This document shows, in pieces, positions 8,393 through 17,073 of a DNA stretch of 64,000 nucleotides. The stretch comes from Streptomyces hundungensis. GTDB lineage: Bacteria; Actinomycetota; Actinomycetes; Streptomycetales; Streptomycetaceae. Below the pieces are notes generated by a model. It was not told where the DNA came from. It ran no database searches and saw only the letters and a program-made list of their open reading frames with translations. The position numbers were made by a program, and so were the translations under genes. Position 1 is the stretch's first letter; the number at the start of each line of letters is the position of its first letter. The stretch lies in the NCBI RefSeq assembly GCF_003627815.1, contig NZ_CP032698.1, positions 4,836,001 to 4,900,000 on the forward strand, read 5' to 3'.

Positions 8393-10003
8393 TCACCCCT
8401 CACTGACCGCCCCCAGAATCTCCGGCAACCTCCCCACCGCCCGCCCCGCCCCCACCCGCAGCCCCACCCAGCACACCAGCCCCCCGTACGCCGCCCCCAG
8501 GGGCAGCAGGAGCCACAACCCCGCATGCGGGCCCGCCACATGGAGCCAGACCGCCAGGACGATCAGCGGCGCGCACAGCACCGCGCTCACCACCATCCCG
8601 CCCAGGATGGACAGCGCCGCGATCCCGCCCTGCCCGGGCGCCACGTTGCGGCGGCTGTCCTGGGGAATCGCGTACGCCAGCGTCGCCGACGCCACCGAGC
8701 CCGTCGCCAGCATCGCGCCGAGCAGGGCCAGCGCGAGCCCGACGACCTCGGGCAGCTTCGCCCAGTCGCCGAGCATCCCGGCCGTGACCGCCGCCACGAG
8801 CACCGTGTACGGCAGCGTCACGAGCAACAGCGCCAACGCCCGCGCCCGCAGCTCCAGATAGGCGTCCCGGGTCGAGGAGATGGTCAGGAGCACCATCCAG
8901 AACGCCGAGGTGTCCTGCCCGAACTGGTTGTACATCTGCATGCCGAGCATGCCCGTGGCGAAGCACGCGAAGTACACGGTCCCGGCGCCCTGGAGGGCGT
9001 TGAAGACCGGCACGATCAGGCCGATCGCGAGCGAGGTGATCCAGGCCGCCTTGGTCTTGGGGTCCCGCCAGGCGTAGCGCAGCGTACGCAGCATGACGGT
9101 GCCGGTGCGGCCCTCGGGGAGCAGTGAGGCGAGCCCGCGCCCCGAGGACTCCTTGCGGGAGGCGTCGGATGCGGCGAGCGTGGAGCCGTCCGGGGTGGTC
9201 ATCAGCTTCACCAGCGAGCGCTCCCAGGCGTACAGGAGGAGCCCCAACGCGGCCACACAGAGCAGGAGTTGGGCCGCGGCGCGACCGTACGCGCCCTCGC
9301 TCATCGAGTCGACCGCCCCGATCGCGGCCGACGGCGGCAGCCAGCGCACCACCTCCGCGGCCGGGTCGAGCGCGGACAGGCCGCCCGCGTCGCCGAGCCG
9401 CTGGGCGCCGAAGTTCACGAACTGGAGCCCGATCGCGATGACCAGTCCGCTCAGCACCGCGAGGTCGCGGCCCTTGCGGGAGGTCAGCAGCCGGGTGTTG
9501 GCGGCGGCGACGGCGCGGGCGAGCGCGACGCACACGAGCAGCGCGAGCGGCACCGCGAGGACGGCGACCAGGGCCGCGCCCACCCCGCGCGTCGCCACCG
9601 CGATCGCCGATCCGAGAAGCAGACAGAGCGTGAACAGCGGCCCGATGCCGACCAGTGAGGCCGCGAGCAGCGCGCCGATCATCGACCGCGGCCGCAGCGG
9701 CAGCATCACGAGCCGGGTCGGGTCGAGGGTCTCGTCGCCGCTGGGGAAGAACAGCGGCATCACCGCCCAGCCGATCGCCAGCAGCGCCACGAGGAGCACC
9801 GTCAGGGTGGCGGCGTGGGCGTTGCCGCGCAGCGCGATCAGGCCGAGCAGTTGCAGCGCCGCGAAGAGCAGGGCGAGTACGGCGGAGGTGATGTAGGCGG
9901 CCCTGCGCCCGCCGGACTGCCGCAGCCCGTTCTTCAGGAGCGACAGCTTGAGCCGTACGAAGACGGGCGTCAGGGCGGAGGTGGTGGGAGAGGGCGCGGT
10001 CAT
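8393..10003 (-). CDS. ABC exporter membrane subunit
   Basis: 536 aa, about a dozen hydrophobic segments, no periplasmic signal. The N-terminus (SALTPVFVRLKLSLLKNGLR) and the repeated long helices fit ABC-2-like permeases of Actinobacteria. Its ATG overlaps the stop of the ATPase gene as ATGA (10000-10003), so the two are translationally coupled and form one transporter. Direction is probably export because no substrate-binding protein is nearby. Substrate unknown. Confidence 0.8.
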   Translation of the reverse strand: MTAPSPTTSALTPVFVRLKLSLLKNGLRQSGGRRAAYITSAVLALLFAALQLLGLIALRGNAHAATLTVLLVALLAIGWAVMPLFFPSGDETLDPTRLVMLPLRPRSMIGALLAASLVGIGPLFTLCLLLGSAIAVATRGVGAALVAVLAVPLALLVCVALARAVAAANTRLLTSRKGRDLAVLSGLVIAIGLQFVNFGAQRLGDAGGLSALDPAAEVVRWLPPSAAIGAVDSMSEGAYGRAAAQLLLCVAALGLLLYAWERSLVKLMTTPDGSTLAASDASRKESSGRGLASLLPEGRTGTVMLRTLRYAWRDPKTKAAWITSLAIGLIVPVFNALQGAGTVYFACFATGMLGMQMYNQFGQDTSAFWMVLLTISSTRDAYLELRARALALLLVTLPYTVLVAAVTAGMLGDWAKLPEVVGLALALLGAMLATGSVASATLAYAIPQDSRRNVAPGQGGIAALSILGGMVVSAVLCAPLIVLAVWLHVAGPHAGLWLLLPLGAAYGGLVCWVGLRVGAGRAVGRLPEILGAVSEG

Positions 10004-10824
10004 CGGGCACCGCCGCCGAGCCAGTCGAGGGCGTCCCCGGTGTCGCGGCCGCTCGCGCCGACGAGTTCGAGGAAGGCGCTCTGGAGCGTGGGGGCCGTGC
10101 CGCGCACCTCGGCCAGGGTGCCCTGGGCGCGGATGCGTCCCGCGGCCATCACGGCGACCCAGTCGCACAACGACTCGACGAGCTCCATGACGTGGCTGGA
10201 GAACACGACGGTGGCGCCGGAGGCGGTGTAGCGCTCCAGGACGCCCCGGATGATCTGGGCGGAGACCGGATCGACGCCCTCGAACGGCTCGTCCAGGAAC
10301 AGGACTTGGGGATTGTGCAGCAGGGCCGCTGCCAGGCCGATCTTCTTGCGCATGCCGGTCGAGTAGTCGACGACCAGCTTGTGCTGGGAGCCCGCGAGGT
10401 CCAGTACGTCCAGGAGCTGCGCGGCCCGCTTGTCGACCTCGGCGCCGGGCAGTCCGCGCAACCGGCCCGAATAGGCGAGGAGTTCGCGCCCCGAAAGCCG
10501 CTCGAACAGGCGCAGACCCTCGGGCAGTACGCCGATGCGGGACTTCACGGCGACCGGGTCGCGCCACACGTCGTGTCCGCCGACCTCGACCCTGCCCTGG
10601 TCGGGCCTGAGCAGCCCGGTCACCATGGACAGCGTGGTGGTCTTGCCCGCCCCGTTGGGGCCGACCAGACCGATGAACTTGCCCGCGGGCAGCTCCAGAT
10701 CGATCCCCGCGACCGCGATCTGCTCGCCGAAGCGCTTCCACAGCCCCTGGACGCGGACGGCGGGCGGCGCCGTAAGCGCTCCGCCCGCCGTGTCCGACGA
10801 TCCTTCGAATGCCTGGTCCGGCAT
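10000..10824 (-). CDS. ABC transporter ATP-binding subunit
   Basis: 274 aa. Walker A GLVGPNGAGKTTTLSM near residue 50, Q-loop region, signature YSTGMRKKIGLAAALL (STGMR in place of LSGGQ, common in ABC-2 exporters), Walker B VLFLDEPFEGVDP, and H-loop VFSSHVMELVE. Energises the permease encoded by the overlapping downstream gene. ATG 10824 is preceded by GAAAGG. The prim-pol gene lies 67 bp upstream on the same strand and could be co-transcribed. Confidence 0.88.
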   Translation of the reverse strand: MPDQAFEGSSDTAGGALTAPPAVRVQGLWKRFGEQIAVAGIDLELPAGKFIGLVGPNGAGKTTTLSMVTGLLRPDQGRVEVGGHDVWRDPVAVKSRIGVLPEGLRLFERLSGRELLAYSGRLRGLPGAEVDKRAAQLLDVLDLAGSQHKLVVDYSTGMRKKIGLAAALLHNPQVLFLDEPFEGVDPVSAQIIRGVLERYTASGATVVFSSHVMELVESLCDWVAVMAAGRIRAQGTLAEVRGTAPTLQSAFLELVGASGRDTGDALDWLGGGAR

Positions 10825-10891
10825 GGTGGTGCCTTTCGTCCCCGTGGTGGTGTCTCCCCGGACACCATAGGATCCCGGGGCGCCACCGGCA

Positions 10892-11575
10892 CTAGGGGCG
10901 ACGGCCCCTTGCCGCGGCGGCTTCCCGACCACAGGCGTAGGCGAGGGGGCTGATCAGCTCCTCCGCGTCCGGCAGCCAGCGGTTGGCGGGGGTGGGGCGG
11001 CGTGCCCACTGCACCGCGCCCGAGCCGCCGATCCGGGTCGGCGGCGCCGCCACGTAGTCGCCCTCGCCACGGGTGATCAGGTCCACCGCTGCGGGCGACC
11101 ACCCCAACTTCCGTACCAGATCCGGGACTTTGGCGCCCGCGCCCGGCAGCACGAAGAACAGCATCCGGCGGTCGGGGGTGCAGGTGACCGGGCCGAGCGT
11201 GAGGTCCATCCGCTCCATGCGGGCCAGCGCGAGGAATCCGGCGGACTCCGGTACGTCGATGGCGTCGAAGGTCCGCCCGGTGGGAAGCAGGATCGAGGCC
11301 CGGGGGTTCTTGGACCACAGGCGGCGGGCGGCGACGGCGCTGCCGGTGGCCTGGGTCGCCCAGTCGGGCCGGGCGGGGTGCGCACCCGGTTTCGGACACG
11401 TCGTGTCAGCGCAGGAGCAGCGCTCGACCCCTTCGTGGGGTTCGAGGGAGGTGCCGGGGAAGACGTCCCAGTGCCGTTCCTCCGCGTACCGTACGGCGCT
11501 GTCCAGGAGCTGTTCGCCCCGCTGCTTGGGGATCTGTGCGGGTTCCGTGTCCGTGCCCGTGATGGTTTCTTCCAC
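10892..11575 (-). CDS. Bifunctional DNA primase/polymerase (prim-pol) family protein
   Basis: 227 aa from GTG 11575 (GTG 11599 adds eight residues). The N-terminal half resembles the prim-pol domain of actinobacterial and plasmid proteins: SAVRYAEERHWDVFPG, a Cys-rich segment (CSCADTTCPKPGAHP), DWATQATGS, and a later DLITRGEGDYVAAPPTR block. Only the prim-pol part is present, with no helicase domain. Such short Streptomyces paralogues are common and their role is undefined. It is divergent from the XRE/TPR regulator across about 260 bp. Confidence 0.72.
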   Translation of the reverse strand: MEETITGTDTEPAQIPKQRGEQLLDSAVRYAEERHWDVFPGTSLEPHEGVERCSCADTTCPKPGAHPARPDWATQATGSAVAARRLWSKNPRASILLPTGRTFDAIDVPESAGFLALARMERMDLTLGPVTCTPDRRMLFFVLPGAGAKVPDLVRKLGWSPAAVDLITRGEGDYVAAPPTRIGGSGAVQWARRPTPANRWLPDAEELISPLAYACGREAAAARGRRP

Positions 11576-11790
11576 GCCGCACTCAACTGTGCGCACCACC
11601 GAGGGTTACGGGCTCGGCGACCGTGGGATCGGGGGTATCGGTCCTGCAAATGGGGCGCATGGGTGCATGGGCGGGGGCGCGCGTGCGGCTGTGCCTCGGC
11701 GGCAGGGTAGCCATATGCGGGGGAAGCACACCGGAATGCTGGCAATGACGCCATATTTCCGATTCCCCTCGTTTCTCTGCATATTCGCAG

Positions 11791-11818
11791 GGCAGTGATC
11801 AGGGTGCTGTTCACTGCC
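11791..11818. promoter_or_regulatory. Inverted repeat (possible operator) before XRE/TPR regulator
   Basis: Perfect 8-bp arms GGCAGTGA / TCACTGCC separated by 12 bp, ending 16 bp before the start of the regulator gene. Two helical turns between arm centres fit a dimeric HTH protein, so autoregulation is plausible. Confidence 0.4.
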
Positions 11819-11834
11819 GCACCAGGGGGTTCAC

Positions 11835-13217
11835 ATGGCAGCCAGGCCTCTCGTCGCCCGCCAGCCCAACGAACGCTTGCAGGCGCTCATCCAGGAAGCC
11901 GGATGTTCCAACGCCGGGCTCGCCCGCCGCGTGAACATGGTCGGCGCGGAGCGGGGCCTCGACCTCCGCTACGACAAGACGTCCGTGGCCCGCTGGCTGC
12001 GCGGACAACAGCCGCGGGGGAGGGCGCCGGGCATCATCGCGGAGGCGCTCGGCCGCAAACTGGGCCGTACGGTCACGATCGACGAGATCGGCATGGCCAA
12101 CGGCAAGAACCTCGCGTCGGGGGTGGGGCTCCAGTTCTCGCCCACCGTGCTCGGCGCGATCGAGCAGGTCTGTGAGCTGTGGCGCAGCGACGTGGGGCGC
12201 CGGGACTTCCTGTCCGGGTCCACCGTGGCGGCCTCGGCGCTCGTCGAGCCGAGCCGGGACTGGCTGATCACCGGCTCCGACGCGCAGGTCGCGCGCAGCG
12301 CCGGGCAGCGGGTGGGCGCCGCCGACGTCGAGGCCGTGAAGGCGATGACCGACGCGCTGGTGGGCCTTGACCACCAGTTCGGGGCCGGTCATGTGCGGCC
12401 CGTCGTCGTCCACTACCTCAACAGTGTGGTGTCCGGGCTGCTCGCCGGGTCCTACCGGGAGTCCGTGGGGCGGCAGTTGTTCGCGGCGGTGGCCCGGCTC
12501 ACCGAACTCGCCGGGTACATGGCCGTCGACACCGGCCAACCGGGCCTGGCCCAGCGCTACTACATCCAGGCCCTGCGGCTCGCCCAGGCCGCCGACGACC
12601 GGGGCTACGGCGGCTATGTGCTGGCCGCCTCCATGAGCCACCTCGCCGCCCAGCTCGGCAATCCGCGCGAGATCGCCCAACTGGCGAGGGCTGCCCAGGA
12701 AGGCGCCCGCGGCCGGGTCACCCCGCGAGCCGAGGCCATGTTCTACGCGGCCGAGGCGCGTGGGCACGCCCTGCTCGGCGACGCGCGCACCTGCCAGATC
12801 GTGGCGGGCCGCGCCCTCACCGCGCTGGAGGGCGCGGACCCCGAGTCCGGCGACGACCCGAGCTGGATCGCCCACTTCGACCACGCCTACCTCGCCGACG
12901 AACTCGCCCACTGCCACCGGGACTTGGGCCAGTCCGAGGCCGCCGCGCGCAGGGCCGAGGAGTCGCTGGCCGGGCACCCCGAGAGCCGGGCCAGGCGCCG
13001 CGCCATCGGCCTGATCCTGCTCGCCACCGCCCAGGTGCAGCAGCGCGAGGTGGAGCAGGCGTGCGCCACCGGCACCCGCGCGGCGGAGCTCCTGGCCACC
13101 TTGCGCACCAACCGGGGCGCGGACTACCTGGACGACTTCCAGCAGCGTCTTGAGCCGTACGGGGACGAGCCTGCGGTGCGGGAGTTCGGGGAGCGCCTGG
13201 AGGTCCAGGCCGCTTGA
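11835..13217 (+). CDS. XRE-like/TPR transcriptional regulator
   Basis: 460 aa. N-terminal HTH-like region (NERLQALIQEAGCSNAGLARRVN, then DKTSVARWLRGQQPRGRAP), followed by a linker with RRDFLSGSTVAASALVEPS. Then about 300 residues of TPR-type helical pairs (RYYIQALRLAQAADDRGY, AEARGHALLGDARTCQIV). This matches the Streptomyces family of large TPR regulators related to NsdA, some of which influence sporulation and antibiotics. The RR-DFL motif is typical of that family and is internal, so it is not an export signal. Start ATG 11835 with GGGGG 5 bp upstream. DNA target unknown; an inverted repeat lies just upstream. Confidence 0.78.
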   Translation: MAARPLVARQPNERLQALIQEAGCSNAGLARRVNMVGAERGLDLRYDKTSVARWLRGQQPRGRAPGIIAEALGRKLGRTVTIDEIGMANGKNLASGVGLQFSPTVLGAIEQVCELWRSDVGRRDFLSGSTVAASALVEPSRDWLITGSDAQVARSAGQRVGAADVEAVKAMTDALVGLDHQFGAGHVRPVVVHYLNSVVSGLLAGSYRESVGRQLFAAVARLTELAGYMAVDTGQPGLAQRYYIQALRLAQAADDRGYGGYVLAASMSHLAAQLGNPREIAQLARAAQEGARGRVTPRAEAMFYAAEARGHALLGDARTCQIVAGRALTALEGADPESGDDPSWIAHFDHAYLADELAHCHRDLGQSEAAARRAEESLAGHPESRARRRAIGLILLATAQVQQREVEQACATGTRAAELLATLRTNRGADYLDDFQQRLEPYGDEPAVREFGERLEVQAA

Positions 13218-13307
13218 GCCGGCGGGTTGAGGGAGGGCTTGGCAAGGGCGTGGGGGGACCCGGTAGCGTGAACCGACGATTCCGTAGGTCCACGTACAGG
13301 AGTTCCG

Positions 13308-14999
13308 GTGACGCAGAGGCGACAGGGTGACGAGCCGCAGCTTCCGGCTGTGCGGCCCGCGCACGAGGGTGTCGTACTGCCCGCCGACGGAAGCGGCCCC
13401 CGCGCCGGTGAGCCGCTGCCCGCGCCTCCTGGAGCCCAGCCGTGGGGGCAGCCCTGGGGTCCGCAGGGGCAGGCCGCCCACCGGCCGCCCGGGGCGCCGC
13501 CGCAGGGACCTGCGACGTTCGGCCGGCCGCTGCCGCCCGAGAACGCCGGCCAGGACGCCGAAGCCACCCAGTTCATCGCCCCCGTGCCGGGGGGCACGGG
13601 CGGCCCGGGCGGCTCCGGCAATGAGGCCACGCAGTACCTCGCGGTGCCGGGTGGCCCCGGCGGTGCGGGCGAATCCGGTAGTGAGGCCACGCAGTACCTC
13701 GCGGTGCCGGGTGGCCCCGGTGGTGCGGGCGGCTCCGGCAGCGAGGCCACGCAGTACCTCGCCCCGGTGCGGGGCGGCAACGGCGGCACGGACGCGGAGG
13801 CGACCCGCTTCATCGCGCCGGTGCCGGGCGGCGCCGGAACCTACGGCGGCGCGGCCCCCCACGCCGGCAGCTTCGGCGGCGCGGCCCCCCAGGCCGGGAC
13901 CTACGGCGGCGCGGCCCCCCAGGCCGGCAGCTTCGGGGGCGAGGCCACGCAGTACATCGCGCCGGTCGCATCCGGGCCGGGCGTGCTGCCGCCCGAGCGC
14001 GCCGGTGAGGCGACGCGTTTCCCGGGCGCCCCGGCGTCCGGTCAGGACGCCGACCCGACGCAGTTCCTGCCGCCCGTGCCCCCGGCCCCCCAGGACGCCC
14101 CGTACGGGATACGTCCGGGCACGCCGGGCGAACGGCAGCCCCCCGCCGAGTTCGACAGCCTCTTTCGCGCGGACGGCCCGCCCCAACAGGCCGCCGAGGG
14201 CGCGCAGTTGCCCCGTTTCCAGCCGTCCGTTCCGCTGAGCCGGCCCCAGCAGCAGACGGCCTACCAGCCGCCGGGGGCCCCGGCCCCGCAGTTCCAGGCG
14301 CCGCCCCCCTACCAGGAGCCCCCGCAGCAGTCCGGGTACGAGCCGGAGCCGCCGCGGCGCAAGTCGCCGGTCGGGCTGATCGCCGCCGTGGTGGTCGGCT
14401 GCGCGGTGATCGGGCTCGGTGCGGGCGCGCTGCTCAGCGGCGGCGGGGACGACGGCAAGAAGGACGACAAGCAGCCCGCGGGCGTCAGTTCAGCCGCCAC
14501 CGGCGACACGGGCGGCAAGACCGGCGACGCGGCCGACCCGGCCAAGACGCAGGCCGAGGCCCTGGACAAGGTGCTCGCCGACAGCGGCAGCAGCCGGGAC
14601 GCGGTGATCGGCGCGGTCGCCGACATACGCCGCTGCGACAAGCTCGACCAGGCGGCGGCCTCGCTGCGCGACGCGGCCAAGCAGCGCGGCGATCTGGTGA
14701 CCCGGCTCGGCGGCCTCTCCCTCGACAAGCTGCCCAACCGCGAGCGGCTTTCGGGCGCCCTCACCAAGGCCTGGCAGTCCTCGGCCGCGGCCGACAACCA
14801 CTACGCGGCGTGGGCGGACGCGCTCGCCGGCGACAAGGGCAAGAACTGCAAGGACGGGCACGCCAAGCGCACCAAGGACGCCGGTCTGGGGGACAAGGCG
14901 AGCGGGGACGCGACCAAGTCCAAGCAGGAGGCGTCGGTCCTGTGGAACGCGATCGCCACCCAGTACGGGCTGACCAAGCGCGGAGCCACCCAGCTCTGA
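13308..14999 (+). CDS. Single-pass membrane protein with repeated EATQ motifs
   Basis: 563 aa, GTG start after AGGAG. Residues 1-340 are Pro/Gly/Gln-rich and disordered. They contain eight copies of an [E/D]-x-T-[Q/R]-[F/Y] motif (for example AEATQFIAPV, SEATQYLAV, DADPTQFLPPV). Residues about 348-370 form one transmembrane helix (PVGLIAAVVVGCAVIGLGAGA). The remainder is an extracellular Lys/Asp-rich part with a helical domain (DKVLADSGSSRDAVIGAVADIRRC). The long tail is therefore cytoplasmic. Thr-Gln sites in acidic context resemble substrates of mycobacterial-type Ser/Thr kinases that are read by FHA domains; this role is inference only. Confidence 0.75.
   Translation: MTQRRQGDEPQLPAVRPAHEGVVLPADGSGPRAGEPLPAPPGAQPWGQPWGPQGQAAHRPPGAPPQGPATFGRPLPPENAGQDAEATQFIAPVPGGTGGPGGSGNEATQYLAVPGGPGGAGESGSEATQYLAVPGGPGGAGGSGSEATQYLAPVRGGNGGTDAEATRFIAPVPGGAGTYGGAAPHAGSFGGAAPQAGTYGGAAPQAGSFGGEATQYIAPVASGPGVLPPERAGEATRFPGAPASGQDADPTQFLPPVPPAPQDAPYGIRPGTPGERQPPAEFDSLFRADGPPQQAAEGAQLPRFQPSVPLSRPQQQTAYQPPGAPAPQFQAPPPYQEPPQQSGYEPEPPRRKSPVGLIAAVVVGCAVIGLGAGALLSGGGDDGKKDDKQPAGVSSAATGDTGGKTGDAADPAKTQAEALDKVLADSGSSRDAVIGAVADIRRCDKLDQAAASLRDAAKQRGDLVTRLGGLSLDKLPNRERLSGALTKAWQSSAAADNHYAAWADALAGDKGKNCKDGHAKRTKDAGLGDKASGDATKSKQEASVLWNAIATQYGLTKRGATQL
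13561..13764 (+). repeat. 60-bp tandem repeat inside EATQ protein gene
   Basis: Units at 13561, 13621 and 13681 plus a partial unit at 13741, period exactly 60 bp. The second and third units are almost identical. Each encodes a 20-residue unit with one EATQ motif and a Gly-rich spacer, so copy number can change without breaking the frame. Confidence 0.8.
13840..13940 (+). repeat. 30-bp tandem repeat inside EATQ protein gene
   Basis: Three copies of GGCGGCGCGGCCCCCC at 30-bp spacing, encoding ten-residue units of the form [T/S]-[Y/F]-G-G-A-A-P-x-A-G. Confidence 0.75.
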
Positions 15000-15007
15000 G
15001 GGACCGG

Positions 15008-15028
15008 GGCCGCCCGGGCGGGGCGGCC
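15008..15028. terminator. Convergent hairpin between EATQ protein and lipoprotein genes
   Basis: Arms GGCCGCC / GGCGGCC with a 7-bp loop, between two converging stop codons only 36 bp apart. Confidence 0.4.
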
Positions 15029-15035
15029 GGGCGGA

Positions 15036-16397
15036 TCAGCCGTTGGCCGCGGACGCCTCCAGGGTGGAACTCACGTCGGTGAAGCCCTTGTTGAGGGAGA
15101 CCAGGCGTCCCTCGCGCACCACCTGGAAGGTGACCCGCCGGTTCACGATGCGCGGGAAGTCCGCCGCGCCGAGCATGTCCTCGAAGCGCCAGCGCAGTTC
15201 GGGCGTCAGGCCGCCGGTGTCCACGGTGACGCCGCTGTTGAGCGCGCGCACCAGGTCCACGGCGCGGACCGAGTCCCGGCCGAGCGACTCGACGACCTTC
15301 TTCAACGCCGTGTACGCGATCCAGGTGGTCTGCACCCCCGCGTCGGCCGCGTCGATCGCGTTGTCCCCGAAGGCCTGTTCGCGGAGGACCTTCTTCATAG
15401 GGTCCCAGCGCGGATCGTCGGCCTCCGGGTACCAGCCGGTGACGTAGGCGCCCTCGAAGGGGCCTTCCTTGCCGCCGGTGCGGTCGAGGAGGGGCTGGCC
15501 GATCGAGCCGATGACGGAGGCCACCCGCACCTTCTGTCCGTCGCTCTCCACCCGCCGGAAGGAGTCGAAGAACGTCTCCGTGCGGTCGCCGAGCACGGCC
15601 GTCACACAGCCCCTGTGCGCCTTCTGCTCGGCCGCCTTGCGGCCGATCCGGCTCACCAGCGCGGGATCGGCCCCGGCCTGGGCGAGCGCGCGCCGGGCCT
15701 CGTTCGTGTAGTCACCGGCGTCCTCGGCGGTGCGGATGTCGGCGGCGGGCGCGCGGTGCGCGTCCAGCAGCCCGGCGTTGAGGACGGTGGGCAGGACGTC
15801 GCCCGCGATGGTGTCGGGCCGTACCAGGGAGACCTGGTCGCAGTCCTGGGCCAACTGGCGGCCGCTGCCCGCGATCAGCGCGGCCTGGCCGCCGTTGACC
15901 GGGTAGGAGAGCGCGTTGGTGAACTCCTGGTCCGATATGCCGTATCCGCCCAGATAGGGGATCCCGGCGACTTCGAGCGGGGGCATGAAGGCGCTGCCGT
16001 ACTGGCTGTAGGAGCCGACGACGGCGACCGCCTTCTCCTTCACCGCCCGCCGCGCGCAGTCCGACGCGCCGACCGGGGTGTTGTGGTCGTTGCAGGTCAG
16101 CACGGTGAGTTCATGGCCGCCGAGGCCGCCGTTGGCGTTGACCCAGCGGGCGAACGCCTTCGCCAGGGCGGGCATGCCGGGGGCGTTGGTGGCCGAGGTG
16201 CCGTCGGGTGCCCAGGTCATCACGGTGATGGGCTCCCTGGAGCCCCCCGCGACTCCAGGGAGCACCCCGCAACCGGTCAACAGGCTCGCGCCGACCGCCG
16301 AGCACGCGGCGAACACGGTGGTCGTCGTGCGACACGAACTGATCCAGCGGCGGGGCCCGGTCGTGCCCCGGGTGCGCTGCCATCCGTAACCGGTCAT
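15036..16397 (-). CDS. ABC-type substrate-binding lipoprotein (type I periplasmic fold)
   Basis: 453 aa. N-terminal basic stretch, hydrophobic segment and lipobox L-T-G-C near residue 47, so a lipid-anchored extracellular protein. The mature part resembles the branched-chain amino acid/urea receptor family (Peripla_BP_6): ALAKAFARWVNANGG, CARRAVKEKAVAVVGSYS, VAGIPYLGGYG, GAYVTGWYPEADDPRW. No transporter genes are next to it, so it may be a sensor or serve a distant transporter. Start ATG 16397; the region upstream to the opposite gene is about 120 bp. Confidence 0.78.
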   Translation of the reverse strand: MTGYGWQRTRGTTGPRRWISSCRTTTTVFAACSAVGASLLTGCGVLPGVAGGSREPITVMTWAPDGTSATNAPGMPALAKAFARWVNANGGLGGHELTVLTCNDHNTPVGASDCARRAVKEKAVAVVGSYSQYGSAFMPPLEVAGIPYLGGYGISDQEFTNALSYPVNGGQAALIAGSGRQLAQDCDQVSLVRPDTIAGDVLPTVLNAGLLDAHRAPAADIRTAEDAGDYTNEARRALAQAGADPALVSRIGRKAAEQKAHRGCVTAVLGDRTETFFDSFRRVESDGQKVRVASVIGSIGQPLLDRTGGKEGPFEGAYVTGWYPEADDPRWDPMKKVLREQAFGDNAIDAADAGVQTTWIAYTALKKVVESLGRDSVRAVDLVRALNSGVTVDTGGLTPELRWRFEDMLGAADFPRIVNRRVTFQVVREGRLVSLNKGFTDVSSTLEASAANG

Positions 16398-16519
16398 GTC
16401 CCCGCACCCTGCCGTCCCGCGGGTAACGGAAGTGTGGGGATGCCTCGACGCAGGGTGACGTCCCGGTGAATTGCGGGGGCCGGTCAGGCGGTGCCGGTGG
16501 GGAACGTACGATCGAAATC

Positions 16520-17017
16520 GTGCAGCAAGGTTCAGCAAGCCCTTCCCGTCGCGGCCGTCGCTCCTCCACCATGGGCGGCATGCCGTTGAATGACATGCCG
16601 TGGTGGCGCTGGCGTACGAACGTACGGTCCGCGCTGCACATGCTCTCCGACACCGTCTTCCACCAGGAGACCTGGCTGGCGGGGCGCGAGGGGTTCGGGG
16701 ACGTCACCGACGCCGTGTACCGGCTCGTCGAGGACACCTGGCTGGACAGCTGGTCCGCCGAGAAGTACGTCGGCACGATCTTCCGCGACTCGGGCGAGGC
16801 GGCCCTGGTCGACCTCGCCGTGCTGCGGGTGCTGCGCATCATGCACCAGGTCGGCGCCGACGCACCCGTCTCCGCCTACCTCGCCCACCACGCCTGGCCC
16901 GAGGCCGTGCGGGCGGCGCGCGAGGCCCATGTGCGGCTCGCGCAGAACGACGGCGAGGACCCGGACGCGCCGCCGCGCTCCCTCGAAGTGCTGAGCATCC
17001 TGACCCGCTCCACCTGA
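16520..17017 (+). CDS. Conserved Streptomyces protein of unknown function
   Basis: About 165 aa from GTG 16520. The conserved-looking part begins MPLNDMPWWRWRTNVRSALHML (ATG 16595), followed by DTWLDSWSAEKYVGTIFRDSGEAALVD. It is rich in Trp and Arg, with no signal peptide and no recognisable catalytic motif. No clear ribosome site precedes any start. TACGAT at 16507-16512 lies 7 bp before GTG 16520 and would suit a leaderless transcript. Alternatives are ATGs 16571, 16580 and 16595. Function not recognised. Confidence 0.6.
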   Translation: MQQGSASPSRRGRRSSTMGGMPLNDMPWWRWRTNVRSALHMLSDTVFHQETWLAGREGFGDVTDAVYRLVEDTWLDSWSAEKYVGTIFRDSGEAALVDLAVLRVLRIMHQVGADAPVSAYLAHHAWPEAVRAAREAHVRLAQNDGEDPDAPPRSLEVLSILTRST

Positions 17018-17073
17018 GGTCCGGATTCTGGGCCGGGAGCCGCCGCGCGGCCCGTCTGTGGCATCCTGCCTGG

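Noticed and set aside
12200..12260. Twin-arginine-like RRDFLSGS motif in the XRE/TPR regulator
   Set aside because: It is about 120 residues from the N-terminus, without a following hydrophobic h-region; a family motif rather than an export signal.
11811..14186. 791-codon minus-strand frame
   Set aside because: Lies opposite two well-supported genes; typical antisense shadow of high-GC codon bias.
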